A stretch of 64,000 nucleotides of DNA from Mansonella perstans (taxonomy: Eukaryota > Nematoda > Chromadorea > Rhabditida > Onchocercidae). The translations under genes and the position numbers were made by a program. The stretch lies in contig JBAMDO010000100.1 in NCBI GenBank assembly GCA_037074765.1, forward strand, positions 124,001-188,000. Direction: 5' to 3'. Within the stretch, counting starts at the first letter, position 1. Every line of letters begins with the position of its first letter. Positions 52,101-63,120 of this stretch are shown here, in pieces. Below the pieces are notes generated by a model. That model made no database searches and was not told the origin of the DNA. It saw nothing but the letters and a program-made list of their open reading frames with translations.

Positions 52101-54492
52101 GCTGGACGCCACGGCAAATCATTGAAAAAATCCATGCACTCTTCACAATTTAATCCTTTTGTATTGTGAGTGCACTCACATCGTCCATGTACCTGTGAAG
52201 ATCAAAAATTCCACTAAAAATAAATTTTTTTACTTAACATAAATTTAAAAAGAATTTGAATAACGTTGGTGGTATTATGAAATTAAAACCTTCCCAAGGA
52301 AATACAAACCATATCTGCTCTATAAGGAACCGATACTCGGGCAGCATTATCTATTGGAATGCAACGCTGAGCATGACCATAACAAGAGCACGATCCCCGA
52401 ACAACCAATTCATAAATAGCATAATAATATTTCTCATCTATTTCTGGTCTAAAATTAATATAACTTGGACACAGATTCAGATTCACACGCACAGAACAAT
52501 ATCTCAGAAAAGGTCAACGAAGCGTGTTCCGAAGTCATTCTTCCAGTATTCCTTTTTACAGTTGTGCAGTAAAACCAGGAAAAGACTATCAGTCAAGTAG
52601 ATAAATTTATATATTATTTAAAAAACTTTCCAATCAATACAGTGAAGGAAGAAAATCTTTCGTTAAATGCTCATGTATTAAATAATCTGGCAGTAAGGTC
52701 TGCAAACTTATCCTCTGATATCTCAGCAAAAGAGATTCTAGAGCACTAGCTGAAAGATGACCGAAAGTTAAAAAATCTTTGAAATAAAGAAAAATACCTG
52801 TAGTCCAACAAATCATCACCCAGTGTATGCAGCTTGGTAAAATTGATTCGGATATTCGTAACTTTCAATAAGTTCGCAATCTCATCTGCATATGGATTTT
52901 CCGTAGGAATATGTGGTGAGATCACTTTGTAGACCAACTGAAATTCCACAGCATGTCATACCAAAAATAACAACATGTTTGTTAAGAATAAATTTCAGTT
53001 CACGGTATCTTATATGACGTGGAATTATGAGTCCTGTAATAATTAAAAAACTTCAAGACAGCTACTAGAAATAAACGTTAAACGAACTTCGCCTCCTGTA
53101 GAAGGAGCAACATCACTGTACCGTCTTGTGCAAATGACATCCGTATGCTTTTTCGGCGGTCTTTCAGGAATATTTGGGAAGGTATTTTGACAATCATATG
53201 CAAAATATCTATAAGGAGTCCTGAAATTCGTTCATGATTATCAGTTGTTCATATGGTTTCTTTACGATGTTGTCTTGAAAACTCCGCTATGAATAAAGTT
53301 TAAGACTGACTTATTACTTTGTTTCTCACTCGTTTGATTCCCTACGTATGTTTCGCGCGTGAAACCAAAATAAGGAAAATAATTCTGACCATGTTTTTGC
53401 GTAATCCGCCGAACGTTCAATAATCATGGCAGCAGGACGAAAAGATTTGAATGTTATGATCAAATGAGTAAAATGAAATTCAGCTTCGAGATCAAGTCGT
53501 ATTGACACATTCTGTACACCATTTTCTGACTGCCACCAATTTCTATTACGATCTTCATATGACTCCGAAACTACATTTTCAATCCTAAAACAACAAATGT
53601 GAATCAGCACGTCATCGAATACCATAATGAACAAACTGATCAATCAAATACAAGTACAGCAGCACTGAAGTTCTTTAAAACGCAGATACGAAATATTATA
53701 ATGTTAAAACCGACAATGTTTTCCTTATTTTTCTTTTTTTTTGGCTACCAAAGTAAAAATATTATTAAATGCTTAATTTGTAAGTGAGCATTTAACTGAT
53801 AAAATTATTCCAAGATATTGTTCTGAAAATCGAACGGTAAGACGCATACATACCTATGGCTCAATTTATATGGCTCCCGATTTGGTTTCCACTCTGTTCT
53901 ACTATCACAATAAAAACATTTAGTTTGTTCTTCTAAGTGTGATACAATACAGTAACGTTGTCGACCATGTAAACCACATGTTGATGTTGCACTAAGACTT
54001 TTCTTCCGTCCAATTAGAAGATTACCAGTTGCAGGATAACATGATCGTTCATTACATATATCTTCTTCTGGTGATTCTGAGAAAAAAGGTTTAAAAATTC
54101 TTATCATTTCTATTATAACATTATATCGGACATGTACATAAAGGCTTGAAATAAAGAAACCCTAATCTTTTAAAGCAAAAGCAAATCTACGTTTTTCTTA
54201 TTACCAATACTATTTCCTTTCAAAAATCTGGCCCATTTTTTAAGCTCATTAATCACTTAGCTTTTATGCGATAAAAATATAAAATATAAAAAGATTTAAA
54301 AATTCCATTTTTCATAAAAAATTTCTTTTCAAAACATTTGCATTCAAATGAAAGAAAGAACAAAGAAATGAAAAGATTAAAAAAAAAAGGAAAACAGCAA
54401 CTAAATCAAAAAAACATACCGTGTTCAAATGATGATGTAAAAAGGAAACACAACACCAGTACACATTGTGATAGAGAATGAGAAGGGTGCAT
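42663..54492 (-). CDS. lam-1: Laminin subunit beta (complete)
   Basis: Beta chain of the laminin heterotrimer, secreted to basement membranes. I read 34 exons (listed in the block entries) totalling 5376 nt: 1791 residues plus TAG at 42665-42663, close to the usual 1780-1800. All 33 junction phases agree. Order: signal peptide 1-24 ([11 protein letters not shown]), LN domain about 26-278, EGF-like repeats to about 560, the beta-type L4/LF region about 560-775, a second EGF array about 776-1195, then a coiled coil to the end. The coil is broken at 1407-1433 by the beta-knob cysteines ([17 protein letters not shown]). A cysteine three residues from the end (YYSTCDI) fits the disulphide to the gamma chain. 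Two introns appear to use GC donors. A 3' splice site lies 25 nt before the ATG. Confidence 0.97.
46487..49776 (-). other. lam-1: lam-1 exons 15-23: second EGF-like array
   Basis: Exons 49561-49776, 49045-49188, 48631-48781, 48192-48346, 47859-48098, 47262-47398, 46980-47109, 46765-46901 and 46487-46615. Repeats such as [30 protein letters not shown] and [12 protein letters not shown] align with beta-1 domain III. The last exon moves into the coiled coil after [12 protein letters not shown]. Confidence 0.95.
48528..48551. repeat. Perfect 10-bp stem hairpin in a lam-1 intron
   Basis: AACGCAAGGC, a 4-nt loop TATT, then GCCTTGCGTT. It lies between exons ending 48631 and starting 48346. The stem is too short for a typical pre-miRNA; it resembles no nematode element I can name. 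Confidence 0.6.
49871..50614 (-). other. lam-1: lam-1 exons 12-14: L4/LF (domain IV)
   Basis: Exons 50453-50614, 50217-50354 and 49871-50049. Includes [24 protein letters not shown] and a [10 protein letters not shown] motif, typical of the laminin beta domain IV beta-sandwich. Exon 50217-50354 ends GAG|gcaaga, a GC donor. Confidence 0.92.
50772..52448 (-). other. lam-1: lam-1 exons 6-11: end of LN and first EGF-like array
   Basis: Exons 52310-52448, 52009-52192, 51605-51747, 51428-51528, 51092-51263 and 50772-50987. The first contains [17 protein letters not shown], the LN/LE boundary. The rest carry eight-cysteine LE repeats (for example [15 protein letters not shown] and [11 protein letters not shown]). 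Exon 51428-51528 ends at a GC donor. Confidence 0.95.
52798..54492 (-). other. lam-1: lam-1 exons 1-5: signal peptide and LN domain
   Basis: Exons 54420-54492, 53854-54076, 53390-53584, 53098... read more exactly as 53088-53220, and 52798-52937. They encode the signal peptide, [32 protein letters not shown], the WWQSENG motif and VIERSAD-type sequence (here [13 protein letters not shown]), matching the laminin polymerisation (LN) domain. This domain mediates network assembly. Confidence 0.95.
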
Positions 54493-54516
54493 ACCAAAAT
54501 AATCAAATGGAAACCC

Positions 54517-54518
54517 CC
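54517..54518 (-). promoter_or_regulatory. Candidate trans-splice acceptor of lam-1
   Basis: On the minus strand ccattttag ends at 54518, 25 nt upstream of the lam-1 ATG, giving a short leader as expected for SL1 addition. No upstream coding exon was found. Inferred from position and motif only. Confidence 0.45.
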
Positions 54519-55448
54519 TAAAATGGTAAAAAACGTTGATTCGAATCTGAGCCTTAACTAAACAATTTTATAAATTGTATGCATAAAACAGAATTTTTGC
54601 AAAATAGGTTTAGAAATTTCGCGTGTAGCAACGTCTAAATTAATTACAATTAAATTAGATAAAAAAAAAAAAAAAAAAAACTACTAGAAAAAAGTACAAC
54701 GATATTACATTTAATGTGATGAAAAAAATCAAAATAACAGGTCAATTAAATTAACCTGATCAACAACAACAACAACAAAAAAAAGAATAAAACAAAAAGT
54801 GCAGTATGAAACAAAATTAAAATAAACTATTACAAGTAAAAGTTTGCAAATAGAAATATACAACAATCATATATGATCATTTTAATTAATCAATTAATTT
54901 AATTGGGATAAAGAAAAGGGTGATAGTGATTATTTATTCTAATTCTAACACTGAATTATATTTAATTGAAGCATATTTTCGCATAATATCAATGAATTTT
55001 TATAATTTGAAAAGAGAGACTGTTGAAAGTAACAGCTAGAAGAATGAGTGATACCATCTGTGAAACATCTGTGTCGCATCACTGGAGCCAGAGTAAGAAA
55101 ATTCCAATGAGAACAAGAGAGAAATGCGCTACTATCTTTGACATCACCATGATGATTTAATGATGCTGTCCCTTCTCAACAATTCATTACTACTATTACT
55201 ACAAACCACTACAATCATCACTACCACTACTACTATTACTGCTGTATAAATTTTTGATATTGTTTAAATAAAAATTTTTGTAAAAAAAAAAATTTGAAAA
55301 TTAAAATTACACTAACATGCATTCTAAATGAAACAATTATAAATTTTTAGGAGCACATAACTAACGATACAACTAATATATACATTGAAATGAACATTTT
55401 TGATACGATGGATTATAGCATCTTGTTGCAATTGCTTACCCTTCCTAT

Positions 55449-55485
<37 letters not shown>

Positions 55486-57951
55486 GTCTTTCTTTGTTCT
55501 TCTCTATCTTCAATTACGTATATGTATATATCAATCATATCAATTCATTCACAATATTAAATTTAATGCTTCAAAATTTTCTTTTTTTTTTGTATCATTT
55601 TTTCTCTAGAAAATGATAGAACGATTATATAAGTTTAAAAAAAGAAGAGAAGAAAAGAGAAAAAAAAACAGACAGAGATATTAAAGAGATAAACATCATA
55701 TGGGAGGTATATACATATATGTGTGTGTTTGAATACAAAAAGTATTTTTTTTTTTTTTTTGAACAGATATCATTTTTCCAATTTATATGTAATTATATGC
55801 AATTGTAAACACATACAGTCATAGAAATATACAAAATAGACATGCATACAATTAACATAAACATTTAGCATTTTATTATTTACTCAATGTTAATACTGTA
55901 TAAAATGATGGAAAAAGAAAAAAAGTAAACTGTGAAAAATAAATTTTTTTAAAAATTGTAATAAACGTACCAATTAATTTTACCAAATTAGTCATACTCA
56001 TTTAATGGATTAATATTTACTGAATTAAGCGTACTTATTTGCTTAATTGTTTACACAATTAATTTTTCCATTTCTATTACCTTACTTATCATTATAGAGT
56101 GAAAAAAAAGGCTTGCTTATAGCTTTTAATCATTTTTATGAAAACAAAAAAAAAAAAAAATTACCCTTAATATGGATAAAAATAAAAAGGCAAAATATGG
56201 TCAGAGGAAAAAAAAAAACTATAATTATTTAAAAAAAAACCTATACCATAAAATGTCCAAAATATGAAATGTAAAATGGGCTCCTACTACTATTATTTAA
56301 CTGAATTAATTAGTAATATTAACATTGAATCATTTGTATTATTATTCTCGGAATTTACCAGAAAGATCAGCAGATTCATAGCAATAATGGAAATGATTCA
56401 TAGCAATAGACTAAACTGAAGCAGAATTTATTCGAAAACATTCGAAGTGATTTTAGTTGAACGAAAAAAAAAAATGAATATTTAAATAAACAAAGTGAAC
56501 AAATTCGATAATAAAACGATTCAAATTTTTTGTGAAAATTACTGCAAATAGCATTTTGCAGTTAATTTTCAGTTACAGTTTATTAACGCAGCTAATTAGC
56601 TTGCAATTGAAGCAACTTAATTGCAAATGCCTGAATGATGACAGGAATAGCAATGATAATACCACTACGATTATAATTTGCAAATATCTTGAAGACATTG
56701 TTTGACTTTTTTAAAAGCAAAAACAAATGAATTTAAAACGGTACATTATTCGGATGACTTTTTCTCTGGTTGAATGAAAAATTGCCTACCTGGTTCGGAT
56801 TATAATCCATGATTTCGTATCATTTCTCAATTTAGTTAACTATATTTATTGTCATAATGTTTACCATTTAACAGATTAATAATAAACAACTTTCAGCAGC
56901 TATCTAAAGTTAATGACGGAATCTGTAAAAGATTTCCTGACTGTTTTTAATATAATTTTTTTTTATTATAAACAAATAAAAGGAAAAAAACTTGATGCAT
57001 ATTAAATTTATGTTGAAAAAATTAGCAACTGTGACGAAATGCTACTTAAACTATTCGAATTGATGCTAAAATATAGCCTATAATATCTTGCTTTAGCTTA
57101 TCTGAAACAATTAGCAAAATTAACCATTAAATCTATTAAAAAAATAAAATCTATGGCATTGATTTCACTATTATTATTACTAATTGCCATTGTAATTATC
57201 CATAGATTATTAAAGAATGTCCTGATCAGAATTCAAACAAGAAAAAAATGAACAAAATAGCACAAGGGACTTAAATTAAATTTTCATTTTCCAAACATGC
57301 AAAATTTGAAAAGTTGAACCAATTTATTTTTATTTGTTCTATCCTGAAATAATTTATTTTCACCATCTGTTGTTTATGATGCCTTTGCATTAATAAAAAA
57401 GGAAAAAGGTGGTAAGCGAAAAATAAGACAATTTCTCAAAAGTATTTTTAAGAAAAAAACGAGGAAGATACCACAATGCGAGTTGAGTAAAAAATAGAAC
57501 ATCAAAAATTTAATAAAACTTTCATCAATCTAGTTAAATCTTTCAAAGTTAATTAATTCTGATGAACGATGTTAATTTTTGCAAATTTTATTTCTCTCAT
57601 AAGATCAGTTAAACTATCCTGCATGTTTCAGCTTAATTATGCATTGTTATTATTAGTTTACTCCATTATGACAAAGAAGTAAATTAATATCATTTTCGAA
57701 ATAAGATAACTATATAATCTCAAAACGGTACTAATAAATAAAGGAAAAATGTAATGATAATAATAATTACGTGTAATAATAACAGTAATAATAATAGTAA
57801 AAGTAGTAATAAAAAATAATATAGATAAAAAACAATTAAAAAACGTGCAAATGGTTAATGCTTCATGTTTTAAAAAATTAAAATTAAAAATTATGCTTAT
57901 TCAAAAAATTAGAAAGAAATTGAAAAATATCGAAAGTAAAATAAAACTAAC
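54519..57951. other. lam-1 5' flank, no recognised exon
   Basis: 3.4 kb, AT-rich, containing a (CT)n run at 55454-55483, A-tracts near 54660 and 56140 and an AAT/AGT-rich stretch at 57755-57830. The S4-S6/pore exons of the Shal gene would be expected here on the minus strand but none is visible. A somewhat less AT-rich patch at 55030-55180 may be promoter sequence. Confidence 0.45.
55454..55483. repeat. (CT)n dinucleotide repeat
   Basis: About 15 CT units in the 5' flank of lam-1; on the lam-1 sense strand this is (GA)n. GAGA-like tracts occur in some promoters, but a role here is a guess. Confidence 0.75.
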
Positions 57952-58152
57952 AAAGACACGTAAAGTGACAAATGCACCCGAAACATCCTTTTTATTGGTG
58001 AATCCAAGACCCACATAATACGGCATAATAGCTACTACATCGATCATGCTCATTATTGAATGTAAAAATTTACACCTATCCGGAGCAGCAAATAAACGTA
58101 ATAAATATTCTACAGTAAAGAGGATTACACATGCAGTATCAAGTACGAAGAA
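57952..58152 (-). CDS. shl-1: Shal/Kv4-type voltage-gated K+ channel, isolated S2-S3 exon (partial)
   Basis: A 67-codon phase-0 exon with clean ttttcag acceptor and TTT|gttagt donor. It encodes [40 protein letters not shown] and [10 protein letters not shown]2 with its acidic residues, the S2-S3 loop, S3 and the S3-S4 loop are nearly identical to Shal, and the [12 protein letters not shown] stretch is specific to Kv4. The channel carries A-type current in muscle and neurons. The expected S4-pore exons (to the left) and T1/S1 exons (to the right) are not recognisable within the window, so this is a lone exon: a gene with very long introns, a displaced fragment, or an assembly join. Confidence 0.8.
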
Positions 58153-59434
58153 CTGAAAATATACAATGATAAGAAATTTAGATTTCAATCATTGCTTTTT
58201 CAAAGCAATAATAAAGAGCAATTTACTGAATTTGATTTTAAAAATGTTTCAAAAATGGAATGACTTCAATTTAGTTTTCTTGCTTTTTTTGCAAAACGTT
58301 AAGATTACCACTGATAAATTTGATAATTTTCAGAGAGAGCAAATCTTTCTCTTCCTTCATAACAAATAAGAAAAGAAGAAAAAACTGAAATAACTTTTAA
58401 AGCTTTCATCTTTCCTCTTTTTCTCCAAAAGGTTAATCTTTTGCTTAATCTTTTTATTACCTTAAACTCAATGATACTACAACAAATTCACATTTCGTTT
58501 AACAGTGGAATTATTCCAGCCATATATGTTCTACTTTGGCCAACAAAGTAAGGGATATATTTTACTTGGCGAAATTTTTTTTTCTAAGGTACGAAATAGG
58601 TACAGCAGCTAATCTGAAGTGTGAAATATGTACGAGTAATCTAAGATGCGAAATAGGAACAAATGATCTGAGATGTGAAATACTTATGCAAGTAATCTGA
58701 AGTATGCAGAAAAGTTGCCATCGTAACATATTGTTGATGATATGAAATAGGTGCAAATTTTTAGGGAGTAAATTCAAACTTAAAGAAGTTACAAATGAGC
58801 ATTTTAGTCAGTCTCTCTGTAAGTAAAAAGAAAAAATAATCGTATGAAACAAATTTTCAAAGGCTATTTTTAATTGAATATTCATCAAAATTTCGACTGA
58901 ATAGTCAATTTTTCGAAATAAGTGTTCAAGGCTATCGCATTGATGGAAGGGTAGGTGTCTATTTGGTGTATGAACATTATCAGTTTTCTGCAGTACTTAT
59001 ATCTACGGTACAGAACTTTTTTATTATTTTAATACTAGGAAAAATTTTATACTCCCTGTGAAGTTTTTGGTACGAGTAAGTGGCTTACTGCGATTTTATG
59101 AGCCTTCATGACAAAATATAGAATAAAATCTTCCTCACCAAAATTCTGCTCAATAAATCATGTGATAGCAATGATACTAATTTTATGCTAGAACATTCTG
59201 AACTGGCAATAAATTGTTTACTTATTTTCACTTTTTAGGCGATCTTATCAGCAAAAGACTTCACAGTTTTAGAATAAAAATGAACTTTCGTGATATAAAC
59301 ATTACGAAGTTTCATCTCATATTTTTGAACTAGTATTCGAAATTGAAAAAAAAATGTTCTCGCTATGAAAATTTGGCACTATGGTGTGTACGGTTTCTTT
59401 GCTGTGTTTTCTTAATTCGAAGATTTTAATTTAG
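58153..59434. other. Region between the Shal exon and the USP exons
   Basis: Contains the 27-31 bp minisatellite at 58586-58700 and several plus-strand stretches flanked by splice-like sites that may be upstream USP exons. Examples are 58514-58550 (WNYSSHICSTLANK), 59129-59214, and 59240-59330 with KRLHSF...DINITKFHL, faintly like the USP LKRY box. None joins in phase convincingly. Confidence 0.35.
58586..58700. repeat. Imperfect 27-31 bp minisatellite (4 copies)
   Basis: Units begin at about 58586, 58617, 58644 and 58671 and share (a)gatg(t/c)gaaata...aa(t)ctg. In one plus-strand frame the array is open and reads a 9-residue repeat (KCEICTSNL / RCEIGTNDL / RCEILMQ) before a TGA. Probably a non-coding tandem repeat, but the near-27-bp period keeps the frame. 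Confidence 0.65.
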
Positions 59435-60519
59435 AGTGAAGAAGTCCATGAGGATAGCGCTGGACGGTTTTCTGATATAGCTGCCAGTGCTTATATAAGT
59501 TTTCTGGATGAGTTTTTTTCCTAATGCACAATGTTACAGAAGTACGATTTAATAGAAAATACCCTTATATAGATTCACTGTACTAGGAGATTTAAATTTC
59601 TTCCTCTTTTTTAGCTCTTTTATTTAAAATCAATCTTTACTGCTCTAAGGGAGTGAGATCCATTTTGTGATAAATGAGTGCTGCGTAATGAGATACATTA
59701 TATGATCTACACAATTGATAAGCTTGTTTTGAGGAAGATACTACATGGGCGTCGTATCAAGTTACATCTGTTGTCAGTCATTTGGGACAAGGAATAAATA
59801 GTGGTAAGTACGGTATCAGTATCTTTAAAAACATTTAAAACGTCTTTTCTGATATGAATCGAATTGATGTGTAGAGATTTGGTTCCGGCTTATATTTCTA
59901 ATCTTCAGTTTTGTAAGCTGATCCGATCTTTCATTGACTACTGAAGGGAAAGCCGGGAGCAGATGAAAATGTAAGAAAATTTTAAAGAGAACCATTTTTC
60001 CATATAGGTCACTACATATGTGATGCTTGGTGTAATAAATCGAAAAGTTGGTTATTTTGTAATGCTGACTCAATCACACCTGTTGATGAAGAATCAGTGC
60101 TGAACAGGGATGGTACTGGGTATATCTATTTTTACCTTAATAGGTGAGAGTGTTTTGAATTTTTCAAGTAGTCACTGTTCGCAATGAAACCGCCGACGCG
60201 CTTTATCAGTTTTAGGCCACTCGTTTTTTATGTAGATCTAGCAGTTCAATCCAGAAAATATGATTTATTTGCTTCTCAAATTTTGCTGATACGTTTAAAT
60301 ACCCTTTGAAAGAAATTCGATAAAAAATTCGTCTCTTCTATGAATAAAATGAAATCACGCAAAAACACAGAATAGATCAGAAGCGTAATTGTTGCACGAT
60401 TGTTACCATTTGATGTTTTTGCATGCGGAATGTTGTATAAGTAATGGTAAATAAATCTCCATGTGCTTGCTATATAATTTTCATGCTGTGATGATTTCAG
60501 CGAACTGTTCGAAACTTAG
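59435..60519 (+). CDS. USP37/26/29-like ubiquitin hydrolase, C-terminal exons (5' part not found)
   Basis: Plus-strand exons 59435-59498 (less certain), 59723-59803, 60008-60143 and 60501-60519. They join in phase: SYQVTSVVSHLGQGINSG, then HYICDAWCNKSKSWLFCN and GTGYIYFYLN, then SELFET and TAG. This matches the C-terminal box of USP catalytic domains: SVVSHxG...SGHY with the catalytic His, the WF/WL-Y/C-N-D segment and GYIFFY. It is closest to USP37/USP26/USP29, including the acidic tail EIFDELLET. Such enzymes remove ubiquitin from substrates. The catalytic Cys box (GNTCYMN) was not seen upstream, so the gene is either long with obscure exons or a truncated remnant. Confidence 0.65.
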
Positions 60520-61854
60520 TGATCACGAACAACCTCACCTTCTGAATTGCTTCAGTGTTGATCGTCAGTATGAATTTTTGCATTATTTCCTTTGTTACAC
60601 TTACCGTGTACATATTTCTCTCAAAAAAGAACTGCAGCCGTTATTTGCTGGAATCCGTTATCGCTAATTTTAATTTTTTCTTTAATTTTTATTAACCCAT
60701 GGATATTTTGTTGAGTTTTTGTTGTTGAAAATAATTTCGCAAAGTTTTTTGAAAAATTTGTTCAAACATATATTTCTAAAAGTTTCCGGGATTAAGAAGA
60801 AATCGTTTTCTTTTCTTTGATTGCAGAAATTCTGTAGTGTTAATTTTTGGTTTATTATTTGTTTTTTTTTTTTTTTTTTTTTTTCTTCAAATTATTGCGA
60901 TGCATAAATCTTGCATAGCAAATTTGCATGTAAAATTCGAATCTTTATTTTATGCAGTTGTTTTAAACAAATGAAAATTTGGATGATATTGTTGATATCG
61001 TATATTTTTTCCAGATTTGTGTGTCGCAAATTTGTTTCTGATTTTACAGTTTCGTTGAGTTTTAATAAAATAAAATGTTGTGAAAAATTAGCGTCAAAAA
61101 TGAAGCATGCAATAAATTTGGCATATTTACATTGAGGAGTTCGGGAATATGATTTCCTGATTAAATATTAAAATTCAGTACTAACTGTATATCATAGACG
61201 ATTTCATGAAAATGTTATGTTAAAAGGATATTACTGAAATTTTTATGAACAAATCAAAAATTATCGGAGAATGCTTCTCTCGTAATTTACGTTTCTTTTC
61301 ACTTTCACTTTTTTTTTTTTTTTTTTGCATGGCCAATGAAAATGTAAATATTCAATGAGTTGGACATGAAATTGATAGGAATTTTAAAGCAACATACACT
61401 ACTTTATATAATGTGTTAGAAATTCGTTTTTTTTTTTTTTTTTGGATTAAGTTAACATTACTTTAAGTGCTATACATTTTTTACCATTTTATGTAGCAAT
61501 CTAAATTTTTATTTGTTCGAAAAAAATTATTTATCCGTTAGCTTAGCAATTACAATGATTGTAAAACTTGATTATATTCATCCAAAGCATTGCATTTATA
61601 ATTAACATTTGCTCATAGTATATTTATTTATTTTTTTAGTCCAAAAAAAAAAAAAAAAAAAAATTGTATTATATTTCAATATCCACATAGGGATGTAAAT
61701 ATTCTAACATGTCAGAAAACATCATTAATTCTTTTTATTCAATTTGAACTAGAGTGTAGTTTGTTTTAGACAAGCATAGCATTCTCAATAATCAATATAG
61801 AAAGTGAATCATTTTTGCTATCATTATAACATTTTATTATTTGTAATTTTTCAC

Positions 61855-61855
<1 letters not shown>

Positions 61856-61885
<30 letters not shown>

Positions 61886-62032
61886 ATCTATCTGTCTTTA
61901 TATACATATAGATATATATATATATATATTTATACAGAGAGATGGATATGTATATGCTGATGGATAAATATAGATGGTTAGGTCCAGATAGATGGATAAG
62001 ATAGACAAATAGATAGATAGATAGATAGATGG
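61856..62032. repeat. Inverted pair of tetranucleotide arrays (ATCT)n ... (AGAT)n
   Basis: (ATCT)n at 61856-61892 and (AGAT)n at 62007-62032 are reverse complements around about 115 bp of TA- and GAT-rich spacer. The unit can fold into a long hairpin. Confidence 0.7.
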
Positions 62033-62493
62033 ATAAACAAATAGGATAATTGAGACGGATAAAAATGAAATGAAATTTTAGGGAATTCAGGAATTCAAGT
62101 GTTAGAATTATTGATTTTACTAGCTGGAGTAGTACTAATTTGTAGTTATAGTTGTGTTAGTAGTAGTAATAAAATAGTGATAACAGTAGCATAGCAATGA
62201 TAAATCTATAATAATTGATAATTAGTTCGTTTCTAATCACATAAAAAAATCGAAAGATGCAAATTGTAAAAGATATGTTAAGCATATCTAAATTCTTTAT
62301 TGGAACATCTGAGATTTTTTATATGCTCGAGGAAAATGTCAATCAATAATCTCAATTAATATTAAAAGAAGAGATATTAAGGAATGGATGGAAAATGTTG
62401 TGGTGATTATGAGAGTGATATTTAGGGACGAGGATTAAAAATGATAGAAGAAGGAGAAAATAAATGATCTTCCTCATCTTCTCTTTCTTCCTC

Positions 62494-62522
62494 CTCCTCC
62501 TCCTCCTCCTTCTCCTTATCCT
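62494..62522. repeat. TCC trinucleotide repeat
   Basis: About eight tcc units in a pyrimidine-rich tract. Confidence 0.65.
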
Positions 62523-62984
62523 TCCTTTACTTTTTCAATCTACCTCCATATATATATATATGTATTACTTTCCATCATTCATCTCTCCTCTCTTATCATC
62601 ATTATCATTTTCTTCTTCCAATAGATTGAATGTTATTTTGAAATAACCTGTTAAGGTATCAGTTTGTTTGAATAAATTTCCTCTTATCAACAACACTTCT
62701 TCAAATTATTTTAATTACAATCAATTCCGATAGCTCTATTCATATTTTCATGATGCATTCATTCATTCATTCATCAACAACTATTCATAAAAAGTTCACT
62801 CTTCAAACAACATATGTCAACCATTTGTTATCATTTATTTTATAATTTATTATGTTATACTGTATTATCGTATTAATAATGTAATTAATAACAAATTATA
62901 TTATAATTTAATTATTCTGGTTAAAAAATTGAGACAAACATTACTAACGTACTATCATTGCAGTAAAAATAAGAACGATTGCTA

Positions 62985-63028
62985 CTATTATTATTGCTAT
63001 TACTACTACTACTACTACCGCTACTGCA

Positions 63029-63065
<37 letters not shown>

Positions 63066-63120
63066 TCATACCACACTACTATTACTATACCACTATTACT
63101 ATTACTACTACTAATGTTGC
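62985..63120. repeat. TAC trinucleotide array
   Basis: Long imperfect (tac/att)n array, open in several frames; the Tyr- and Leu-rich translations are artefacts of the repeat. Confidence 0.8.

Noticed and set aside
55030..55180. Minus-strand signal-peptide-like MSKIVAHFSLVLIGIFLLWL
   Set aside because: Ends at a stop with no donor; lam-1 already has a good signal-peptide exon.
56600..56710. Minus-strand SGIIIAIPVIIQAF, superficially like a Kv S6 (SGVLVIALPVPVI)
   Set aside because: No pore sequence nearby, no splice sites, hydrophobic by composition; too weak to claim as the missing Shal S6.
56780..56815. Minus-strand mini-exon ATG...MDYNPNQ with a gtaggc donor
   Set aside because: Seven codons only; nothing to join it to.
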